From Akkermansiaceae bacterium (GTDB lineage: Bacteria; Verrucomicrobiota; Verrucomicrobiia; Verrucomicrobiales; Akkermansiaceae): a stretch of 11,263 bases of DNA. A program made the position numbers and the translations under genes. Of the stretch, positions 6,323-11,263 are shown in pieces (the first letter of the stretch is position 1; the number at the start of each line of letters is the position of its first letter). The stretch spans positions 1-11,263 of the forward strand of contig JALZUH010000041.1 in NCBI GenBank assembly GCA_023301645.1. The letters run 5' to 3'. The notes beneath the pieces were generated by a model, which was not told where the DNA came from, searched no databases, and saw nothing but the letters and a program-made list of their open reading frames with translations.

Positions 6323-6700
6323 GTGATTAGTATTCTGTCTATGCGCACTGCCTGTATCGTGATGACGGTTATTTTTGCTCAGTTTGCTTATTTTCAGAGA
6401 AATGATCTGGATGAGTTTAATACTGATCTTTGGTATCTATGGGTCGCTGTGTATGGTCTCTGTAGTTTACTGGCTTTACTGAGTTATTTTAGGGCTCTGC
6501 CGAGGTGGTTTTATTTGTCGTGCTGCTTGGCTTCATTGGCGGTGGCGTTGATCCGCATAGGGCATCTCACGCCGGGGGAGAAAGTTTTCCTCAATGAGGA
6601 TAACCCAGCTGGTAACGAGGCTGGGGGATTGGTGATTGTGGCTATTTGGTATGTTGCTTTGTTCTGGCGCCGTCAGTCCCTTATTGATGCACAGTCATGA
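6323..6700 (+). CDS. TMEM220-like small membrane protein
   Basis: This 125-residue protein has four predicted membrane segments: about 8-24, 36-56, 61-79 and 101-115. It carries the hallmarks of the TMEM220 family (PF15071) in bacteria: a Q-x-N-D signature after the first helix (QRND, 25-28), an aromatic second helix (DLWYLWVAVYG), and an acidic N-E segment leading into the last helix (NEAGGLVIVAIWY, 98-110). The family's molecular role is not known. The start taken here is GTG 6323. ATG 6341 would shorten the N-terminus by six residues and keep helix 1, so it is a real alternative. The stop overlaps the queG start by 4 nt (ATGA at 6697-6700), implying one transcript with translational coupling. 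The upstream spacer can fold and may affect expression. Confidence 0.8.
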   Translation: MISILSMRTACIVMTVIFAQFAYFQRNDLDEFNTDLWYLWVAVYGLCSLLALLSYFRALPRWFYLSCCLASLAVALIRIGHLTPGEKVFLNEDNPAGNEAGGLVIVAIWYVALFWRRQSLIDAQS

Positions 6701-7737
6701 AGCTCACGGGTGATATTAGGAAGACTAACTTGCAGTTGATTGCTCGTAAGTTGGGCTTTGATGACTGCCGTGTTTCGCGGGCTAAGGAGGCGACACATGC
6801 TGATGTCTATAAGCAGTGGCTGGCCGATGGCTGTGCTGGTGACATGAAGTGGATGGAGCGTAATGTGGAGAAGCGTAGCGATCCTTCCTTACTTGTTGAG
6901 GGGGCGTTTTCGGTGGTTAGCTTGGCGATGAATTATTTCCCCGGGGAGGAAGATCCAGACGTGGATTACCGTATTGCTCGCTACGCGTGGAATGAGGACT
7001 ATCATCATATTATCGAGGAGAAGCTTAAGGATCTCAATATCGCGATGGAGGAGATGGGCGGGAAGCAGAGGTTTTACACGGATACTGGTCCGGTATTAGA
7101 GCGGGATTTTGCGACGGATTCTGGACTGGGGTGGAATGGTAAGTCGTGTGTGCAGATTCATCGCAAGATGGGAACGTGGTTTTTCTTAGCTGAGCTTATC
7201 ACGACACTGGATCTGCCACCTGATTCGCCCTTTGGTGATCACTGCGGGAAATGCACACGCTGTATCGATGCTTGCCCAACCAATGCGATTACTGCTCCGC
7301 ATAGAATGGATGCGCAAAAGTGCATATCTTATCTGACGATTGAAAATCAGGGGGCTATTCCTATCGAATTTAGAAAACAGATAGGGGATAGGATTTATGG
7401 TTGTGATAGCTGCTTGGATGTCTGCCCTTGGAATCGCTTTGCTAAGGTGAGTCGTGAGACGCGTTTTCATGCTCGTCAGGCTGTTTTTGAGAAGCGTCTG
7501 CGTGACTTCCTAGATATGACAGATGATGACTTCCGTGAGCTTTTTGCGAAGTCTCCTATTAAGCGTATTAAGCGTAATCGTTTCTTGCGCAATGTGTGTG
7601 TAGCACTGGGCAATGTCGGTGGTGAGGAGGACTTACCAGCTCTGAGGCAGGCGGCAGAGAGTGAGGACGCCTTGATTGCTGAGCATGCTCAGTGGGCACT
7701 GTGTGAGGTGGAGGCACGTGTGGTTGCTGAGGGTTGA
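6697..7737 (+). CDS. queG: Epoxyqueuosine reductase QueG
   Basis: This 346-residue cytoplasmic cobalamin and iron-sulfur enzyme reduces epoxyqueuosine to queuosine at the wobble base (position 34) of tRNAs with GUN anticodons, the last step of queuosine synthesis. Seen in order: an N-terminal cobalamin-binding region with DTGPVLERDFA (129-139), whose Asp129 corresponds to the conserved catalytic Asp of the family; a first ferredoxin-type cluster C-x2-C-x2-C-x3-C (Cys183, 186, 189, 193); Cys209; a second motif C-x2-C-x3-C followed by PWNRFA (Cys236, 239, 243); and a C-terminal HEAT-like repeat region (about 290-340) that binds tRNA in characterised homologues. Length is normal and all eight cluster cysteines are present. 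ATG 6697 overlaps the TMEM220 stop and needs no separate ribosome site if translation is coupled. Its end faces a convergent gene 10 nt away. No other queuosine gene is in the window. Confidence 0.96.
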   Translation: MKLTGDIRKTNLQLIARKLGFDDCRVSRAKEATHADVYKQWLADGCAGDMKWMERNVEKRSDPSLLVEGAFSVVSLAMNYFPGEEDPDVDYRIARYAWNEDYHHIIEEKLKDLNIAMEEMGGKQRFYTDTGPVLERDFATDSGLGWNGKSCVQIHRKMGTWFFLAELITTLDLPPDSPFGDHCGKCTRCIDACPTNAITAPHRMDAQKCISYLTIENQGAIPIEFRKQIGDRIYGCDSCLDVCPWNRFAKVSRETRFHARQAVFEKRLRDFLDMTDDDFRELFAKSPIKRIKRNRFLRNVCVALGNVGGEEDLPALRQAAESEDALIAEHAQWALCEVEARVVAEG

Positions 7738-7747
7738 GCTGGGTGTT

Positions 7748-9841
7748 CTACGATTGGTTCTCTTTGATGAGCTTGTGCAGGGTTTTGACGGTGGCTTCGA
7801 GTTCTGTTTGGAGCTTAGTTTCTAGCTCTGGGTGAGTAGTCTCAGATGAGCGGTAGCTGGGGTCGAAGCGTATGGTGGAGTGTAGCTGGCATGCACGGGC
7901 GAGAGGTTCTTTGATACGGGGGTCTAGCGAGCTTAGAGTGCTCATCCATTGGGGAAGGGTGGTGCCGACCGGGCGAGGGCCTATTTGGCGGCTTACGATG
8001 GGCTCTAGCTGATTGAGGGCTGTGGGGAGAGCTGGCTGTAGGACGTGGTCTCGCGCGCTACTTTTTGCGTGGTTGTTTTTCTTGGCACGCCATAGTCGCC
8101 ATAGGAGCCATAGGGGGAGAATAGCTAGGCTGCTGATAAGCAGGGTGGATACGGTTGATTTATTCTCTCCATTAGTTCTCCAGAGGGTGAAGTCTTCACG
8201 TGCGATTTGCCACCATTCGATGAATTGATTGATCCATTGCATCTTGGCGCCTGTGTCGCTGCTTCGCCACGAGGCTGGTGTGAGGTCGACATTTTCCCAG
8301 TGGTCGTCTACCCATGCTCGGCACCATGCGTGGGCGTCAGTTCCTCGAATACGCCATGTATTGGTTGTGGAAGATTTGTTTTTTACGGCAAAGCCTACGC
8401 AGTAGCGTGCGGGGACTCCGCTCTCTCGTAGTAGCATGGCTGTGGCTGTGGCGAAGTATTCGCAGTGTCCTGCTTTGGTGTTTTCGAGGAAGATCCCTAC
8501 AGCGTTGCGTTTGGTAATACGGGTGTGTTGGGTTGTTCTTAGGTGAGTGGTGTATTGGAACTGGCCGTTGAAGTGGCGGCGGAGGATTTGGATCTTTTTG
8601 GCGGTGCTAAGTGATGGGTCGTGGAGTCCTAGGCTCTGGGCGACTCTCTGGATGGCTTCGCGCTCTTCTTCTGGGATAGCTAGGTCGTGTGAGGTGTTTG
8701 GCGTGGCTTCGGTGTTGGATCGTGCGCCTTGCCATACTTTATAGTTAATAACTGAGAAGTCGGGGTTGGTGATGCGAACTGTTCCTAGAGAGTTGGTCTC
8801 GATACCTGTTTCTTTACCCGATGTGAGTAGGGCTGCCGGGTTAGCAGGTGCTGGTATGGCATTTTCTTGGAGGTTGGATTTGATTTCTCCGGTGATCTTG
8901 ATGAATTGTGGGTTGTCTTGGTAGTTGGTTTGTTCTTCATCGAAGATGTGGACGGCTGTGTTTTCTAGGAAGTCAATATCACGAGGGCCTAGGTAGTCTT
9001 GGTCTCTGGTGAGGTCGTCTGGCGGGAGGTGCTTCCAGCTTGATCTTGAGTAGTGATTATATACAGCGGTGGTTAGTAGGTCGGGGATGGCGGCTTGGCC
9101 TACTTGCATTCGCCAGAATACTCGGCGGCTTAGTTTGATCTTTCCTAGTTTGCCAATGGCGGTGCGGGATTCATTAGGTGATAGGCCTGTTGGTTGGTTC
9201 TTGAAACTTAAGCCTGCGTATTGATCAATGACTGATTTGACTACCCATTGGCCGCCAAAGGAGAGTGCTAGGGTGCAGGTGAGGGCGATACTCCACGCTA
9301 GTGGGCGAAGTGCATGTTTCTTCGTTACACTGAGGAGGCAGAGGGCGATGATGACGGAGAGTCCGATGAAGTGAAGGTGGCCGCGGCTACTGCCCATGGC
9401 TGTGGCGAGGAGGGCAATGGCGATGTAGGGGTAGCTGGTATTGATATCGCAGGTGCTTGTTTCTCGCCCTGCGGCTTGGTCGAGGATCCATTTCTTTCTG
9501 GCAATAAAGGAGAAGGTATTCAGAGGAATGGCATCCTTGGTGCCGTAGCGTTGCGCTAGCTCAAGGGGGAGGAGGAAGATGGGGATCCATACAAAAATGC
9601 TGTGGATTTCATTAGGCTTGAGTCCATTAAACCATGCGAGTGTGGCTATGATGAGGGCACTGAGGATAGAGCTATTCCAGGCTCTGACATAGGATGTGTC
9701 GCTGAGAGACCAGCGTGTGGTGGTCCAGTGCTTGGCTTCTAGTATGACGGCTGCCAGCAGGCTGACTAGCAGGTGCTCGGTCATGTAGCCCCAGAAGATG
9801 AGGGTGACACCTGTTAAGAATCGTGGTGGGGAGGTCGTCAT
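7748..9841 (-). CDS. TgpA-like membrane transglutaminase (DUF3488/transglutaminase core)
   Basis: This 697-residue integral membrane protein has an N-terminal block of about six hydrophobic helices (between residues 8 and 198, DUF3488-like), then a large extracytoplasmic part. That part holds the transglutaminase-like core with catalytic triad Cys460 (KAGHCEYFA), His504 (TDAHAWCRAW) and Asp519 (NVDLTP). A further membrane helix at about 563-583 is followed by basic WRAKK and a cytoplasmic C-terminal domain of about 110 residues, as in TgpA/YebA-type proteins. The family is envelope-associated (TgpA is essential in Pseudomonas aeruginosa), and the substrate is unresolved. The triad is intact, so activity as a protease or transglutaminase is plausible. 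It is the second gene of an operon: its ATG lies one base after the TAA of the DUF58 gene, implying translational coupling. Its stop is 10 nt from the queG stop, so the two converging transcripts probably overlap. Confidence 0.9.
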   Translation of the reverse strand: MTTSPPRFLTGVTLIFWGYMTEHLLVSLLAAVILEAKHWTTTRWSLSDTSYVRAWNSSILSALIIATLAWFNGLKPNEIHSIFVWIPIFLLPLELAQRYGTKDAIPLNTFSFIARKKWILDQAAGRETSTCDINTSYPYIAIALLATAMGSSRGHLHFIGLSVIIALCLLSVTKKHALRPLAWSIALTCTLALSFGGQWVVKSVIDQYAGLSFKNQPTGLSPNESRTAIGKLGKIKLSRRVFWRMQVGQAAIPDLLTTAVYNHYSRSSWKHLPPDDLTRDQDYLGPRDIDFLENTAVHIFDEEQTNYQDNPQFIKITGEIKSNLQENAIPAPANPAALLTSGKETGIETNSLGTVRITNPDFSVINYKVWQGARSNTEATPNTSHDLAIPEEEREAIQRVAQSLGLHDPSLSTAKKIQILRRHFNGQFQYTTHLRTTQHTRITKRNAVGIFLENTKAGHCEYFATATAMLLRESGVPARYCVGFAVKNKSSTTNTWRIRGTDAHAWCRAWVDDHWENVDLTPASWRSSDTGAKMQWINQFIEWWQIAREDFTLWRTNGENKSTVSTLLISSLAILPLWLLWRLWRAKKNNHAKSSARDHVLQPALPTALNQLEPIVSRQIGPRPVGTTLPQWMSTLSSLDPRIKEPLARACQLHSTIRFDPSYRSSETTHPELETKLQTELEATVKTLHKLIKENQS

Positions 9842-9842
9842 C

Positions 9843-11258
9843 TTAGTGAGTGAGCATGAGGGCTAGATCTTGCTGAATGTGGCTCTGTCTTATCCAGCAA
9901 ATGTTCACAGGGACAGGGTGGTCGTTATGGATTTCTTGGGCTGAAGCTAAATCTCTACACAGGGCGATGATGTGGAGTTTGATACCTGCTTGGTGGAGTC
10001 TTATGACGGTTTGGCGTCGTTGCTCACACCAGCCCGTGAAGATGATGATACATAGGCTGAGGTCTTTGTGCTGCTTGATAATGAGTGCTTCGAGGTCGTC
10101 TGAGTGGTTCTCATCAGAGAGGCTGGCTCGGGCTAAGATCTCAAGTGCCTGAGCACTGGTGGCTTCGTCCTGTGAGGATGCGAAGCGGTGTGCCTGCTGA
10201 CCGATAAAGAGGGTGTCGAGGGCGGACTGCTGCGTCTGGATACTGGCGGCAAAGGATGCGGCGATGGAGACGGCGTCTTCAAAGCTGTGGAATTGGTCTA
10301 GTTGCGTTGCTTGGTCTGACTGGTAGGTGGTGCCAAAGGTGTCTAGGGCGAGTGCGTAGCGTGGCAGTGTGAGGTTTTCATATTCTTTGACGATGGGTTT
10401 GCCTGTGCGTGCCCAGCTTTTCCAGTGGATGTGCTTGATGGGATCACCGGGTTTGTATTCGCGGATGCTGGTAAAGTCGCCTGATTGTCCTTGGGTATTG
10501 GCTACGGTATTTCCTCCTGATTGGAGCTGGGCGTTACCACCTAGTGTCATGGGGGGGATGCTATACCTACGTGGGAGGATGGTAATGGTGTCGAATGAGG
10601 AGGGGTTTGGGCGGCATTTCTGTAATAAACCTAGAGGGTCTTGCAGGCAGAGTCTGATATCAGAGAGCTCAATGACACCTCTTTTTATGGGGGTGAGTGA
10701 TATTTGAGCGGTGTGCTGGTCGTTGGGCTTAAGCTCGGGAATAGGGGCTGTGGGGGTTGCTTCAAATAAGGTGAGCTGCTCCTCTAGCCATAGCCAGCGG
10801 TAGAATGAGAGGACTCGGTCGAAGAGGTTTCTGGTTTCTTCATAGGGCTCTCGGGTGTAACAAAAGGCATGCAGTGAGGGGCGATTGTCTACTGGGGTTT
10901 CGGTGACGGTAGCACCTCTAAGTGGTGTCGAGGATTCATTACGAATGGTGACTTGATAGCTGATAGGCTGGCCGACGGTTGCTAGCTTCGGGGTGTCACG
11001 GGTGACACTGACCTTGCCACGCCGGAAGATGAGCCAGATGGCACTGATGACTGGGGTGACGAGGAGGATAGCTCGAAGCTGCCAGATGGATGCTTGGTTA
11101 TGAAGGGGGAGGAGTAACCAAGGCAGGGGGATGAGGAGGAGGATAAGTATCCCCGGTGGGAGTAGGGTGGAGGTTCGTAGGTGCTTCAGCGTGGAGCCAT
11201 GACGGTAGATCTTATAAATCGTGCGCAGAAAGAGTGAGGGGGGCTTGCGCTGTGCCAT
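9843..11258 (-). CDS. DUF58 family membrane-anchored protein
   Basis: This 471-residue protein has two predicted membrane helices near the N-terminus (about 33-52 and 60-78) and then an extracytoplasmic or cytosolic beta-rich region with a repeat-like segment (VGQPISYQVTIRNES, 95-109). The DUF58 signature lies at 261-293 and includes REYKPGDPIKHIHWKSWART, followed by a von Willebrand-like fold starting at LPRYALALDTF. The expected MIDAS DxSxS is degenerate here (Asp306-T-F-G-T), so metal binding is uncertain. In many bacteria DUF58 proteins are encoded between a MoxR AAA+ ATPase and a TgpA-like transglutaminase. Here the transglutaminase follows after one base, and only 5 bp remain upstream, so a moxR gene just outside the window is likely. 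ATG 11258 gives a basic N-terminus (MAQRKPP). Function is unproven; MoxR-type modules are linked to envelope stress and complex maturation. Confidence 0.92.
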   Translation of the reverse strand: MAQRKPPSLFLRTIYKIYRHGSTLKHLRTSTLLPPGILILLLIPLPWLLLPLHNQASIWQLRAILLVTPVISAIWLIFRRGKVSVTRDTPKLATVGQPISYQVTIRNESSTPLRGATVTETPVDNRPSLHAFCYTREPYEETRNLFDRVLSFYRWLWLEEQLTLFEATPTAPIPELKPNDQHTAQISLTPIKRGVIELSDIRLCLQDPLGLLQKCRPNPSSFDTITILPRRYSIPPMTLGGNAQLQSGGNTVANTQGQSGDFTSIREYKPGDPIKHIHWKSWARTGKPIVKEYENLTLPRYALALDTFGTTYQSDQATQLDQFHSFEDAVSIAASFAASIQTQQSALDTLFIGQQAHRFASSQDEATSAQALEILARASLSDENHSDDLEALIIKQHKDLSLCIIIFTGWCEQRRQTVIRLHQAGIKLHIIALCRDLASAQEIHNDHPVPVNICWIRQSHIQQDLALMLTH

Positions 11259-11263
11259 AGTGA

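Noticed and set aside
6797..6799. ATG preceded by a perfect TAAGGAGG inside queG
   Set aside because: It is out of frame with queG (offset 100 nt from the start) and the Lys-Glu-Ala reading in the queG frame explains the string.
8013..10707. Plus-strand frames (65-112 codons) opposite the transglutaminase and DUF58 genes
   Set aside because: They are antisense to two well-supported genes and rich in Trp/Arg/Cys/Ser, as expected for shadows. None has a recognisable domain or start signal.
1..11263. Mobile element, CRISPR array, tRNA or rRNA
   Set aside because: Reading both strands showed no transposase or integrase motif, no long terminal inverted repeats, no regularly spaced repeats and no cloverleaf or rRNA-like block.

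Overview
The window reads as the end of an assembled contig from a mid-GC Gram-negative bacterium, most likely of the PVC group and probably Verrucomicrobiota. That placement is inference. It rests on a secreted formylglycine sulfatase with a lysine-rich tail, a full-length HrpA helicase with DUF3418, bacterial TMEM220 next to queG, a DUF58/transglutaminase pair, and no Shine-Dalgarno sequence at any start. No marker gene or rRNA is present to fix the taxonomy. The first 13 bases are the Illumina adapter core (GCTCTTCCGATCT), so the left edge is a sequencing/assembly boundary.

Layout. 1-13 is adapter; 15-83 may be the last codons of a truncated gene. 84-337 is AT-rich with one possible promoter. 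338-466 encodes a 42-residue predicted lipoprotein, followed by two hairpins (484-498 and 513-566). 567-725 is a T-rich leader with a 15-bp tandem repeat. 726-4574 is a DEAH-box RNA helicase (hrpA). 4575-4630 is a short promoter spacer with a repeat/dyad, followed by a secreted type I sulfatase (4631-6238). A GC-richer spacer that can fold (6239-6322) leads to a TMEM220-like membrane protein (6323-6700), which overlaps queG (6697-7737) by 4 nt. On the minus strand, converging on queG with a 10-nt gap, is a two-gene operon read right to left: a DUF58 protein (11258-9843), then a TgpA-like membrane transglutaminase (9841-7748). Its upstream end leaves the window, where a MoxR AAA+ ATPase would be expected.

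How the genes relate. hrpA (RNA helicase, translation quality control) and queG (last step of queuosine synthesis in tRNA) are housekeeping RNA functions. The sulfatase is an exported hydrolase for sulfated substrates. The DUF58/transglutaminase pair is part of a widespread envelope-associated module of unknown substrate. No mobile element, CRISPR array, tRNA, rRNA or phage gene was seen. The points most worth a second look are the tiny lipoprotein with its tandem hairpins, the strand-wide G+T excess that ignores gene orientation, perfect Shine-Dalgarno strings inside genes but not before them, the altered active-site motif of the sulfatase, and the foldable spacer ahead of the TMEM220-queG pair.
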